The translations under genes were made by a program, and so were the position numbers. From positions 3,348,001 through 3,412,000 of the forward strand of contig NC_015671.1 in the NCBI RefSeq assembly GCF_000218545.1: a stretch of 64,000 bases of DNA. Reading direction: 5' to 3'. Each line of letters starts with the position of its first letter. The first letter of the stretch is position 1. The notes beneath the pieces were generated by a model, which was given only the letters and a program-made list of their open reading frames with translations, was not told where the DNA came from and made no database searches. The DNA is from Cellulomonas gilvus ATCC 13127 (GTDB taxonomy: Bacteria > Actinomycetota > Actinomycetes > Actinomycetales > Cellulomonadaceae). Positions 51,728 to 60,209 of the stretch are shown here, one piece after another.

Positions 51728-53794
51728 TCAGTCGGCGAGGGACTTGAGCATGGCGTTGTAGGCGTCCAGCTCGGGATCCTCGTCGCGTGTGCGGCGGTCG
51801 CGCCGGCGGGCCTGCCGGTCGTCGTCGCGGGACCAGGACAAGGCGACCGCGATGGCGAGCGCGAGCGTGGGCAGCTCACCGATCCCCCACGCGACGGCAC
51901 CGCCCTCCTGCTGGTCGGCGATCGCGGACGCGCCCCAGGGTCGGCCCAGCAGGCCGAACCAGTCGGCGACGAGCAACGCCTCGCCGCTGACCAGCGCGAC
52001 ACCGAAGAACGCGTGGAACGCCATGGTCGCGAACAGCGTGAGCAGGCGCTGCGGGTACCCCAGCCGCTGCGGGCCCGGGTCCACGCCCACCAGCGAGTTG
52101 GCGAACAGGTATCCCGCGGCGGTGAAGTGCACGACCATGAACAGGTGCCCGACGCTGCTGCGCAGCGACCACTCGAACAGCCCGGTGTAGTAGAACGCGA
52201 CCATCGACCCGGCGAAGTTCACCGCCGCGACCACGGGGTGCGCGAGGAACCGGCCCACGTGGCTGTGCACCAGCGTGAGGATCCACTCGCGTGGTCCGCG
52301 TGAGGCGTCGTCGGCCAGCGTGGAGGCCCGGACGGGCAGCGCGCGCAGCGCCAGCGTGACCGGCGCGGACAGCACCAGGAAGATCGGCACCACCATCGCC
52401 AGCACCATGTGCTGGACCATGTGCGCGCTGAACAGGACGTGCCCGTAGGTGGCGGGCCCGCCGTTGGTGGTCCAGAAGAGCACGACCATGCCGACCGTCC
52501 ACGCTGCGGTCCGCTGCCACGGCCACGCGTCGCCGCGCCGGGCCAGACGGCGCACCCACCGCCAGTACACGACGAGCGCCGCGACGGCCGCGAAGGCCAT
52601 CAGCAGGTCCCAGCGCCACTCGGTGAACCACCGCACGAGCGTCGGCTCGGGCGGCAGGTCGTGCCCGGTGACCTGGTAGGCCACGCTCGGCGTCACGGGC
52701 GGCTCGTCGGGCACGGGCGGCGCGCTCGAGCCGAGCGCCACGGCCACACCCGACACGGCCCCCATCACCACGAGCTCGACGCCGACCAGGCGCCAGAACA
52801 GCCCGGGCCGCGGTGCGGGTGCCGCGTCGAGCGCGGCGATGGTCCGGCGGCGGTGCAGCAGCCCCAGACCCGCGAGCACGACGAGCAGCGCGGCCTTGAC
52901 GACGAGCAGCACCCCGTACCGCGTGCCCAGGTCCGCCCACTGGCCGAGCCGGATCCAGCCGCTGACGAGTCCCGAGACGGCGACCGCGGCCACGCACCAG
53001 CCGGCGACGACGGAGTACCGCGCGACCGCGGGGGCCACGTCGCGGCCGAGGCGGCCGACGAGCAGCGCGAGCGCCGCGAGCGCCCCGATCCACACCGCCG
53101 CGCCGACCAGGTGCACGAACATCGCCGACGTCGCGAGCTCGTGGCCCGCCGCACCGGCCGCGTGCCCGAGCTGCGCGACCTGCCACAGCGCGACGAGCGC
53201 GAGGGCGAGCGTCCACGCGGCACCCGTGGGCGTCCGCACGACGAGCGCGAGCGCCGTCACCACGGCGGCGACGACCACGGCGGACCCCAGCGTGCGGCCC
53301 TGCTCGATCTGCGACACGTACAGCCACAGCTCGTCGCCGAACGACTGCTCGGTGAGCGCGCGCCCCGCGACGGACGCGTAGCTCAGCACCAGGTGCAGCA
53401 CCGCGGCCAGCGTCCAGGCGCCCGCGGCCCAGCCGGCCACACGCAGGGTCGCGGGGTACGCGGTGCCCTCGGCACGTGCGGCACCCGCGCGTGCGCCGCG
53501 ACGCGGGGCCGCGGACTCGTCGCGACGCGGCAGCACGCCGACGGCCAGGACGAGCGCCCCGACGACGACCGCGCCCAGGAGCTCGGTGAGCGTCTCCGTG
53601 ACCGGCAGCCCCCAGCGCACCCACGGGCCCGCGTCCCGCACGAGCGAGGCGACCGCGGCTCCCGTGAACCACACGCCGACCACGACCGCGACGACCGCGG
53701 CGCCCACCAGCCCGAGCACCCGCCGCGGCCCCGCGCCGGGTGACGCGCCCCGGGCCGGTGCCGTCGGGACGGCACGCGCGACGGGCGTGCTCAT
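51728..53794 (-). CDS. CopD-CtaG fusion membrane protein (copper import/cytochrome oxidase assembly)
   Basis: This 688-residue protein with about 14-15 helices has a first half that matches the CopD copper-resistance family (SAMFVHLVGAAVWIGALAAL; RLGQWADLGTRYGVLLVVKA). The second half is caa3-type CtaG (FSAHMVQHMVLAMVVPIFLV; HLFMVVHFTAAGYLFANSLV) with several conserved His residues for metal binding. Such fusions probably bring copper to the Cu centres of cytochrome oxidase. The ATG at 53794 precedes a basic N-terminus and first helix. Longer frames are not homologous. The C-terminal 25 residues are charged. Confidence 0.9.
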   Translation of the reverse strand: MSTPVARAVPTAPARGASPGAGPRRVLGLVGAAVVAVVVGVWFTGAAVASLVRDAGPWVRWGLPVTETLTELLGAVVVGALVLAVGVLPRRDESAAPRRGARAGAARAEGTAYPATLRVAGWAAGAWTLAAVLHLVLSYASVAGRALTEQSFGDELWLYVSQIEQGRTLGSAVVVAAVVTALALVVRTPTGAAWTLALALVALWQVAQLGHAAGAAGHELATSAMFVHLVGAAVWIGALAALALLVGRLGRDVAPAVARYSVVAGWCVAAVAVSGLVSGWIRLGQWADLGTRYGVLLVVKAALLVVLAGLGLLHRRRTIAALDAAPAPRPGLFWRLVGVELVVMGAVSGVAVALGSSAPPVPDEPPVTPSVAYQVTGHDLPPEPTLVRWFTEWRWDLLMAFAAVAALVVYWRWVRRLARRGDAWPWQRTAAWTVGMVVLFWTTNGGPATYGHVLFSAHMVQHMVLAMVVPIFLVLSAPVTLALRALPVRASTLADDASRGPREWILTLVHSHVGRFLAHPVVAAVNFAGSMVAFYYTGLFEWSLRSSVGHLFMVVHFTAAGYLFANSLVGVDPGPQRLGYPQRLLTLFATMAFHAFFGVALVSGEALLVADWFGLLGRPWGASAIADQQEGGAVAWGIGELPTLALAIAVALSWSRDDDRQARRRDRRTRDEDPELDAYNAMLKSLAD

Positions 53795-53987
53795 GCGCGC
53801 GCTGCCATGCTGCGGACGGGGGCGGGGCTCACGGACCCAGCATCCCCCAGGCGCGCGCGGCGGACCGACGCCCGCACGCGTGCCGTGACCGGGAACACAC
53901 CCACGGCCCCCGATTGTTGCTGACGGGCACGCCCTCGGGGGCGGATCGTGGGCCAGCCCTCTGGCCGCCCTCCTGCGGAAGGTCCCC

Positions 53988-55814
53988 ATGCAGCAGCAGC
54001 ACACCGAGGCCGACGAGCAGACCGGCCCGACGTTCACGGCACCCACGCACCGCGAGATCGTCACGATCCTCGGCGGGCTCATGATCGGGATGTTCCTGGC
54101 CGCGCTGGACCAGACCATCGTCGCGACGTCGATGCGGACCATCGGCGACGACCTCAACGGCCTGTCGCTGCAGGCCTGGGTCACGACCGCCTACCTGCTG
54201 ACCGCGACGATCTCCACGCCGCTGTACGGCAAGCTCTCCGACATCTACGGCCGCAAGCCGTTCTACCTGCTGGCGATCAGCCTGTTCGTCGTCGGGAGCC
54301 TGCTGTCCGGGACGGCCGACTCGATGTACCAGCTCGCGGTGTACCGCGGCATCCAGGGCCTGGGTGCGGGTGGCCTGATGTCGCTCGCCATCACGATCCT
54401 GGGCGACCTGGTGCCGCCCCGCGAACGTGCGCGCTACCAGGCCTACTTCCTGGCCGTGTTCGGCACGTCGTCCGTGCTCGGCCCCGTGATCGGCGGGTTC
54501 TTCTCCGGTGCGGACCAGATCGCCGGGATCGCCGGCTGGCGGTGGGTGTTCCTGGTCAACGTGCCGCTCGGGCTGATCGGGCTCGTGGTGATCACCCGGG
54601 TGCTGCACCTGCCGCCGCTGCGCCGGATCGAGCACTGGATCGACTGGCCGGGTGCGCTCGCGCTCGTCGTGGGCCTGGTGCCGCTGCTGGTCGTGGCCGA
54701 GCAGGGACGGCTGTGGGGCTGGACGTCGCCCCGCGCGCTGACCTGCTACGCGATCGGGCTGGTGGGTCTCGTGGCGTTCGGGCTGCTCGAGCGGCGGGCG
54801 GGCGCGGACGCCATCCTGCCGCTGCGCATGTTCGCCAACCGCACGTTCTCGGTGGGCGCGGCCGCCAACACCGTGATCGGCCTGGCCATGTTCGGCGGGC
54901 TCGCGGTGCTGCCGCTCTACCTGCAGATCGTGCGCGGCCAGACGCCCACCGAGGCGGGCCTGACGCTCATCCCGTTCACGCTCGGCATCATGAGCGGGTC
55001 CGTGATCGCGGGTCAGCTCACGTCCCGCACGGGCCGGTACAAGGTCTTCCCGGTGGTCGGCACCGTGCTCATGGTCGCCGGCGGGCTGCTGTTCTCCACG
55101 CTCGGCGTGACCACTCCGCTGGGGCTGCTGTTCGCGTACTCGATCGTGTTCGGCCTCGGGCTGGGCCTGACCATGCAGCCGCTGGTCCTCGCCGTGCAGA
55201 ACGCGGTCCCGGTGCGGGACATGGGCGTCGCCACGTCGTCGTCGCTGTTCTTCCGGCAGATGGGCGGCACGCTCGGTACCGCGGTGTTCCTGTCGATCCT
55301 GTTCTCGACGGTCGGGACCACCATCGGCGACGCGATCGAGCGCGCCGCACGCACACCCGCGTTCCAGGCGGCGCTGGCGGACCCGAAGGTCGCCGCCGAC
55401 CCCGACAACGCCCCCGTGCTCGCGCTGGTCAAGGGCACCGGTGGCGGCCTGAGCCTCGACGACTCGTCGTTCCTGTCCGGCATGGACCCGCGGCTGGCCA
55501 CGCCCCTGCTCGAGGGGTTCGCGCAGTCGGTGGACCTGGTCCTGCTCATCTCCGGGCTGATGATGCTGGCCGGTGTGGTGCTCACGCTGCTGATGCCCGA
55601 GCTGCCGCTGCGCAACGTCTCCGGCATCGAGGGCCGCCTGGCCGACGACGCCGCGCTCGACGCCGCAGCTGCGCCGGCGCCCGCGCCCGGGGTGGGCGTC
55701 ACGCCTGTGGGTGCCGTGCAGGCAGCGACGGCCGACCTGGACGCGACGCGCCGCGTGAGCGACGCCGGCACCGGGACCCCGCCCCACCAGGAGATGCACA
55801 GGGACGACCGCTAG
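53988..55814 (+). CDS. DHA2-family (EmrB/QacA) MFS drug exporter
   Basis: This 608-residue, 14-helix proton-coupled exporter has motif A GKLSDIYGRKPFYLLAI, motif D1-like LAALDQTIVATSMRTIGDDL and motif C-like SSVLGPVIGGFFSG. A loop of about 60 residues with PDNAPVLALVKGTGGG lies before the last helix, and a cytosolic tail of about 65 residues ends the protein. Substrates are unknown. Family members expel dyes, cationic antiseptics and antibiotics. No regulator gene is adjacent. AAGGTCC precedes the ATG. It is probably transcribed alone. Confidence 0.92.
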   Translation: MQQQHTEADEQTGPTFTAPTHREIVTILGGLMIGMFLAALDQTIVATSMRTIGDDLNGLSLQAWVTTAYLLTATISTPLYGKLSDIYGRKPFYLLAISLFVVGSLLSGTADSMYQLAVYRGIQGLGAGGLMSLAITILGDLVPPRERARYQAYFLAVFGTSSVLGPVIGGFFSGADQIAGIAGWRWVFLVNVPLGLIGLVVITRVLHLPPLRRIEHWIDWPGALALVVGLVPLLVVAEQGRLWGWTSPRALTCYAIGLVGLVAFGLLERRAGADAILPLRMFANRTFSVGAAANTVIGLAMFGGLAVLPLYLQIVRGQTPTEAGLTLIPFTLGIMSGSVIAGQLTSRTGRYKVFPVVGTVLMVAGGLLFSTLGVTTPLGLLFAYSIVFGLGLGLTMQPLVLAVQNAVPVRDMGVATSSSLFFRQMGGTLGTAVFLSILFSTVGTTIGDAIERAARTPAFQAALADPKVAADPDNAPVLALVKGTGGGLSLDDSSFLSGMDPRLATPLLEGFAQSVDLVLLISGLMMLAGVVLTLLMPELPLRNVSGIEGRLADDAALDAAAAPAPAPGVGVTPVGAVQAATADLDATRRVSDAGTGTPPHQEMHRDDR

Positions 55815-55887
55815 CCTCCCGACTGAGCCGGGGTCCGCGAGGGACGGACCCGTGCCGCAGGGGCAGGACGACCAGACGGAGGCAGAC

Positions 55888-56412
55888 ATGACCCATCTGA
55901 CGGCTGGCACGGCCGGCAAGGCTTCCGGTACGACGACGGACGCGACCTCGCACGCGGGTGAGCACACGTGCGGCGGCTGCCTGGACCGCCGCACGCTGCT
56001 GTCCCGCGCGGGCGGCGTGGGTCTCGCGGCGGCGGGCGTCGCGGTGCTCGCGGCGTGCGGCGGCTCGAGCGACCCGGGCGGCGCGGCCGCCACGACCCCC
56101 GCGGGCGGCGGCTCCGACGGCCCGCTGGCCCAGCTCGCCGACATCCCGGTGGGCGGCGCGCTGAGCGCCGACGACGGCGCGGGCAACAAGATCCTGCTGG
56201 TCCAGGCCACCGAGGGCACGGTCACCGCGGTGAGCGCGGTGTGCACGCACCAGGGCTGCGAGGTCCAGCCCGACGACGCCGAGCTGCGCTGCCCGTGCCA
56301 CAACTCGGTGTTCGGCCTGGACGGCGCACCCGTGTCCGGCCCCGCCGACGAGCCCCTGCCCGCGTTCGAGGTCCACGTGCGCGACGGCGCCGTGTACGCC
56401 GGGGCGGCCTGA
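55888..56412 (+). CDS. Rieske [2Fe-2S] lipoprotein, Tat-exported
   Basis: This 174-residue protein has a twin-arginine signal CLDRRTLLSRAGGVGLAAAG (residues about 32-52) ending at lipobox LAAC (about 59). The soluble Rieske domain carries both cluster motifs: CTHQGC and CPCHNSVFGLDG (Cys-x-His, Cys-x-x-His). It is exported folded and tethered outside the membrane. It is not the bc1-complex subunit, which has three N-terminal helices in actinobacteria. Its electron partner is unknown. The ATG at 55888 follows GGAGG. The next gene starts 2 bp after the stop. Confidence 0.92.
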   Translation: MTHLTAGTAGKASGTTTDATSHAGEHTCGGCLDRRTLLSRAGGVGLAAAGVAVLAACGGSSDPGGAAATTPAGGGSDGPLAQLADIPVGGALSADDGAGNKILLVQATEGTVTAVSAVCTHQGCEVQPDDAELRCPCHNSVFGLDGAPVSGPADEPLPAFEVHVRDGAVYAGAA

Positions 56413-56414
56413 CC

Positions 56415-56831
56415 GTGCCCGGCGAGGTCCCGGCGCGCCGGACCGCCTGGGCGCTGCGTGCGCTCGTGGCGCTCGCGGTCGCCGTGTCCGCCGTGGTGCA
56501 CCTGTACCTGGTGCTCGCGCAGGACTACGGCGGCGGCGACGGGAACTGGTTGTTCTACGCGTTCTGGGCGCAGGGCGTGGGCGGCGTGCTCCTCGCGGCG
56601 CTGCTGCTGGTGTGGCGATCGGCGCTGCCGCTCCTGGGTGCGGTGGCGTTCGGGGCGGGGACGCTGGGCGGGTTCCTGCTCGCGGTGTACCTGCCCGACG
56701 GCCTGCTGGGCGTGCAGTCGCGATGGTTCGGCTGGCCCGAGTGGGTGTCCGCGATCACCGAGGCGATCGCGATCGTCGGCGGAGTGGCGGCGCTCGCGGC
56801 CGAGCGCGGACGGACACGCGTCACGGGATAG
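56415..56831 (+). CDS. Four-helix membrane protein, likely partner of the Rieske lipoprotein
   Basis: This 138-residue protein has four hydrophobic helices (about 12-35, 48-70, 74-95 and 112-128). The first contains the His of VSAVVHLYLVLAQDY, and others are bounded by Trp/Gly-rich turns. The GTG at 56415 lies 2 bp beyond the Rieske stop, so the two are co-transcribed. It may hold or electronically connect the Rieske protein. No heme-binding pair of His is evident. The family is not recognised. Confidence 0.68.
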   Translation: MPGEVPARRTAWALRALVALAVAVSAVVHLYLVLAQDYGGGDGNWLFYAFWAQGVGGVLLAALLLVWRSALPLLGAVAFGAGTLGGFLLAVYLPDGLLGVQSRWFGWPEWVSAITEAIAIVGGVAALAAERGRTRVTG

Positions 56832-56834
56832 CCT
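56829..56834 (+). promoter_or_regulatory. Leaderless-type -10 box
   Basis: TAGCCT is exactly 7 nt before the phosphatase ATG. Its first three bases are the stop codon of the membrane-protein gene. It is the third TANNNT-N7-start arrangement in the window. Confidence 0.45.
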
Positions 56835-56841
56835 CGCCACC

Positions 56842-57543
56842 ATGCGCGACTCCGCACTCCTGCTCTACCTGGTGCGGCACGGTCGCACGCACGCCAACAC
56901 CGACGGGCTGCTGCAGGGCTGGAGCGACACCGACCTGACGCCCGACGGCCTGGACGGCGTGCGGGCGACCGCGCGCTACCTGGCGCCCGTGCCGTTCACG
57001 GCCGCGTACACCAGCCCGCTGGGCCGCACGCGCGCGACCGCGCACGAGATCCTCACGCACCACCCGGACGTGCAGGTGAGCGACCACGCCGGGCTCAAGG
57101 AGTTCTCGTTCGGCGACCTCGAGCTGCTCCCCGAGTCCGCGCTGTTCTCCCGCGTGGACCCGGTGGACATGTTCCGCGAGGTGTTCGAGGGCACGTTCGC
57201 GGGCCTGCCCGGCGGCGAGCCCGCGCAGGTGTACCTGGACCGCGTGACGGACGCGTTCACGACGATCGAGCAGCGGCACCGCGGCGGCGGACCCGTGCTC
57301 GTGGTGAGCCACGGCGTGACCCTGATGGTCTACCTGACCCTGCACGGGGCCGTGCCGATGCAGGCGCTCGCCAACGCGAGCGTGACGGTGGTGGCCGTGC
57401 ACCCCGACGGACGCCGGGAGGTCCGCGCGGTGGGCATCGACCCGTCGGGTCACGGGGACGACGTGCCGGACCTTCCGCAGGACGCCGCGGTCGCGGGCGA
57501 CCTGGCCGCGCACGACGCGACCGCGCTCACCCCGCCGGCCTGA
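56842..57543 (+). CDS. Histidine phosphatase-family protein (phosphoglycerate-mutase-like)
   Basis: This 233-residue cytosolic phosphatase has the catalytic motif LYLVRHGRTHANTDG (RHG with phospho-His, about residues 12-14) and the second His in VVSHGVTL. The acid is probably in GLKEFSFGDLE. The middle resembles cobalamin/broad-range acid phosphatases more than glycolytic mutase. The C-terminal 35 residues are an acidic tail. The ATG was chosen by homology and the -10 box 7 nt upstream. It may also be transcribed from the Rieske gene promoter. Confidence 0.9.
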   Translation: MRDSALLLYLVRHGRTHANTDGLLQGWSDTDLTPDGLDGVRATARYLAPVPFTAAYTSPLGRTRATAHEILTHHPDVQVSDHAGLKEFSFGDLELLPESALFSRVDPVDMFREVFEGTFAGLPGGEPAQVYLDRVTDAFTTIEQRHRGGGPVLVVSHGVTLMVYLTLHGAVPMQALANASVTVVAVHPDGRREVRAVGIDPSGHGDDVPDLPQDAAVAGDLAAHDATALTPPA

Positions 57544-57548
57544 CGCGA

Positions 57549-57578
57549 GCCGGCACGGCCGAGCGCGGCGTGCCCGGC
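57549..57578. terminator. Hairpin between convergent genes
   Basis: GCCGGCACG (57549-57557) pairs with CGTGCCCGGC (57569-57578), with one bulged C, across an 11-nt loop. It lies between the phosphatase stop (57543) and the E2 gene stop (57580). Confidence 0.5.
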
Positions 57579-57579
57579 G

Positions 57580-59046
57580 TCAGCCCCAGACGAGGGCCTG
57601 CGCCGGGTCCGCGAGGACCGCGGCCACGTCCGCGAGCACGCGCGAGCCGAGCCCGCCGTCCACCAGGCGGTGGTCGAAGCTCAGCGCGAGCTGCGTGACG
57701 TGACGGACCTTGACCTTGCCCTTGTGCACCCACGGCTGCAGGCGGATGGCGCCGAACGCCAAGATCGCCGCCTCACCCGGGTTGAGGATCGGGGTGCCCG
57801 TGTCGATGCCGAACACGCCCACGTTCGTGACCGTGATGGTGCCGTCGGCCATGTCCGCGGGCGACGTGCGGCCCGCGCGCGCCGTGGCCGTGAGCTCGCC
57901 CAGCGCGGTCGCGAGCTCGAGCAGCCCCAGCCGGTGCGCATCCTTGACGTTGGGCACGACGAGCCCGCGCGGCGTGGCCGCGGCGATGCCCAGGTTCACG
58001 TAGTGCTTGTAGACGATCTCCTGCGCGGCCTCGTCCCAGCTCGCGTTGATCTCCGGGTGGCGGCGGACCGCGAGCAGCAGCGCCTTGGCGGCGATGAGCA
58101 GCGGCGTGACGCGCACGTCCGCGAAGTCGCGGTCGGCACGGAGCTTCTCGACCAGCTTCATGGTGCGCGTGACGTCGACGGTGTGGAACACCGTGACGTG
58201 CGGCGCCGTGAACGCCGAGGCGACCATCGCCTCCGCGGTGCGCTTGCGCACCGACTTCACCGGGACGCGCGTGGCCCGGCCGTCCGCGGAGACCGTGCCC
58301 GACGCGAGCCAGGGCATGTCGTCGCCCGGGTAGGTGGCGAGCGTGCGCGCCTCGGCCTGGGCCGCGCGGCCCAGGACGTCCTCGCGCGTCACGATGCCGC
58401 CCGGGCCGGTGGGGCTGACCGAGTCGAGGTCCACGCCCAGGTCACGCGCGAGCTTGCGCACGGGCGGCTTGGCGAGCACGCGCCCGGCGCGCGCGGGGGT
58501 GGTGGGTGCGGGTGCGGCGGCCGCGGGTACGGCCGGCGCGGCGGCGGGGGCGCTCGCGACGGCGGCCGGCGCGTCGCCCTGCGCGCCGCGGGGCCGGCGG
58601 GTCGCACCCGCGTCGGCGAGCCCGTACCCGACGAGCACCGCCTCACGCGCGGGCGTGACGTCGGCGGCGGCGGCGCGGGCCGCCTCGATCTCGTCCGACC
58701 CGCCCGGCTCGACGCCGCGGTGCCGCTCCGCACCGCCGACGTGGTGCACGGGGCCGGCACCCTGGCCCGCGACCTCCGGGGCCGCGGGTGCGGCACCCGT
58801 GGGGTCGGTGTCGATCTCGATGATCGGGGTGCCGACGTCCACCGTGGTGCCCGTCTCCACCAGGATCCGCGTGACGACACCCGCCCACGGGCACGGCAGG
58901 TCGACGAGCGACTTGGCGGTCTCGATCTCGACGATCGTCTGGTTGACCTCGACCGTGTCACCGACCGCGACGTGCCACTCGACGATCTCGGCCTCGGTGA
59001 GGCCCTCCCCCGCGTCGGGGAGCGGGAACTGCTGGTACGTCGGCAC
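57580..59046 (-). CDS. 2-oxoacid dehydrogenase E2 (dihydrolipoyl acyltransferase)
   Basis: This 488-residue E2 core has a lipoyl domain (1-80) with the lipoylated Lys45 in EIETAKSLVDLP, then Ala/Pro-rich linkers. A peripheral subunit-binding domain follows (about 205-240, KPPVRKLARDLGVDLDSVSP; GPGGIVTREDVLG), and then a catalytic domain ending in SFDHRLVDGGLG with the catalytic His. It is most like E2 of branched-chain 2-oxoacid or acetoin-type complexes. It is the third gene behind E1alpha and E1beta, 44 bp after E1beta. The GTG at 59046 gives the family start and has GGAG upstream. E3 must be elsewhere. Confidence 0.92.
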   Translation of the reverse strand: MPTYQQFPLPDAGEGLTEAEIVEWHVAVGDTVEVNQTIVEIETAKSLVDLPCPWAGVVTRILVETGTTVDVGTPIIEIDTDPTGAAPAAPEVAGQGAGPVHHVGGAERHRGVEPGGSDEIEAARAAAADVTPAREAVLVGYGLADAGATRRPRGAQGDAPAAVASAPAAAPAVPAAAAPAPTTPARAGRVLAKPPVRKLARDLGVDLDSVSPTGPGGIVTREDVLGRAAQAEARTLATYPGDDMPWLASGTVSADGRATRVPVKSVRKRTAEAMVASAFTAPHVTVFHTVDVTRTMKLVEKLRADRDFADVRVTPLLIAAKALLLAVRRHPEINASWDEAAQEIVYKHYVNLGIAAATPRGLVVPNVKDAHRLGLLELATALGELTATARAGRTSPADMADGTITVTNVGVFGIDTGTPILNPGEAAILAFGAIRLQPWVHKGKVKVRHVTQLALSFDHRLVDGGLGSRVLADVAAVLADPAQALVWG

Positions 59047-59090
59047 GGTCGTCGTCTCCTGGCCGTTCGGGTGCGGGTACGGGTGCGGGG

Positions 59091-60209
59091 TCAGAACGCG
59101 AGCGCGCGGTCCACCGCGTCGAGCACGCGGTCGAGGCCCGGCAGGTAGTCGTGCTCGATCTTGGCCACCGGGTACGGCGTGGCGAACCCGCCGACCCGCA
59201 GCACGGGCGCCTCGAGGTGGAAGAAGCACTCCTCGGTGATGCGTGCCGCGACCTCGGCGCCGCTGCCGTACGTCACGGGCGCCTCGTGCACCACCACGCA
59301 GCGGCCGGTGCGGCGGACCGACTCGGCGACCGTGGCCGTGTCCAGCGGGGACAGCGTGCGCAGGTCCACCACCTCGATGCTCGTGCCCTCGGCCGCGGCG
59401 GCCTCGGCCGCCTTGACCGCGGTCGCGACCGTGGGGCCGTACGCGACGAGCGTCAGGTCGGAGCCGGTCCGCACCACGCGCGCGCGGTCCATGCCGGTGG
59501 CCTGGTCGCCGTGCGGTGCGAGCGCGGGCGTGTCCAGGTCGACGTCGCCCTTCTCCCAGTACCGGCCCTTGGGCTCGAAGAACAGGACCGGGTCCGGCGA
59601 GGCGACGGCCTGCTGGATGAGCGCGTAGGCCTCGGCGGGCGAGGACGGCGTGACGATCCGCAGGCCGGGCGTGTGCGCGAACAGCACCTCGGGCGACTCG
59701 CTGTGGTGCTCGACCGCGCCGATCCCGCCGCCGTACGGCACGCGGATGACCACGGGCAGCGTCAGGCGGCCGCGCGAGCGGTAGTGCATCTTGGCCAGCT
59801 GCGTCGTGATCTGGTCGTACGCCGGGAAGATGAACCCGTCGAACTGGATCTCGCACACCGGGCGGTAGCCGCGCATCGCCAGGCCGATCGCCGTCCCGAC
59901 GATCCCGGACTCCGCGAGCGGGGTGTCCACCACGCGGTCGTCGCCGAACTCGGCCTGCAGCCCGTCCGTCACGCGGAACACGCCGCCCAGGCGGCCGATG
60001 TCCTCGCCCATGAGCAAGACCTTGTCGTCGTCCGCGAGCGCGCGGCGCAGCCCGAGCGTGATCGCCTTGGCGAACGTCAGGCGCTGCGTGCCCGTGGGAG
60101 CGGGCGGGACGGCCTTCGCGGGCGGGGTCGCCGGCGCAGCGGGTGCGACGGTCGCGGGCTGCGGCGTGGGCGCCGCCTCGGGGGCGGGTGCGTGCGTCGT
60201 CGCGCTCAT
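59091..60209 (-). CDS. 2-oxoacid dehydrogenase E1 component, beta subunit
   Basis: This 372-residue protein has an Ala/Pro-rich extension of about 40 residues (PAAPATPPAKAVPPAPTGTQ) before a typical E1beta: TFAKAITLGLRRALADDDKV, VLLMGEDIGRLGGVF, TPLAESGIVGTAIGLAMRGY and GGIGAVEHHSESPEVLFAHT. It forms the alpha2beta2 thiamine-diphosphate enzyme with E1alpha. It starts with an ATG that overlaps the E1alpha stop by 4 bp. The extension precedes homology but is in frame. A later Met was not found at the fold boundary. The branched-chain substrate is inferred from the family. Confidence 0.92.
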   Translation of the reverse strand: MSATTHAPAPEAAPTPQPATVAPAAPATPPAKAVPPAPTGTQRLTFAKAITLGLRRALADDDKVLLMGEDIGRLGGVFRVTDGLQAEFGDDRVVDTPLAESGIVGTAIGLAMRGYRPVCEIQFDGFIFPAYDQITTQLAKMHYRSRGRLTLPVVIRVPYGGGIGAVEHHSESPEVLFAHTPGLRIVTPSSPAEAYALIQQAVASPDPVLFFEPKGRYWEKGDVDLDTPALAPHGDQATGMDRARVVRTGSDLTLVAYGPTVATAVKAAEAAAAEGTSIEVVDLRTLSPLDTATVAESVRRTGRCVVVHEAPVTYGSGAEVAARITEECFFHLEAPVLRVGGFATPYPVAKIEHDYLPGLDRVLDAVDRALAF

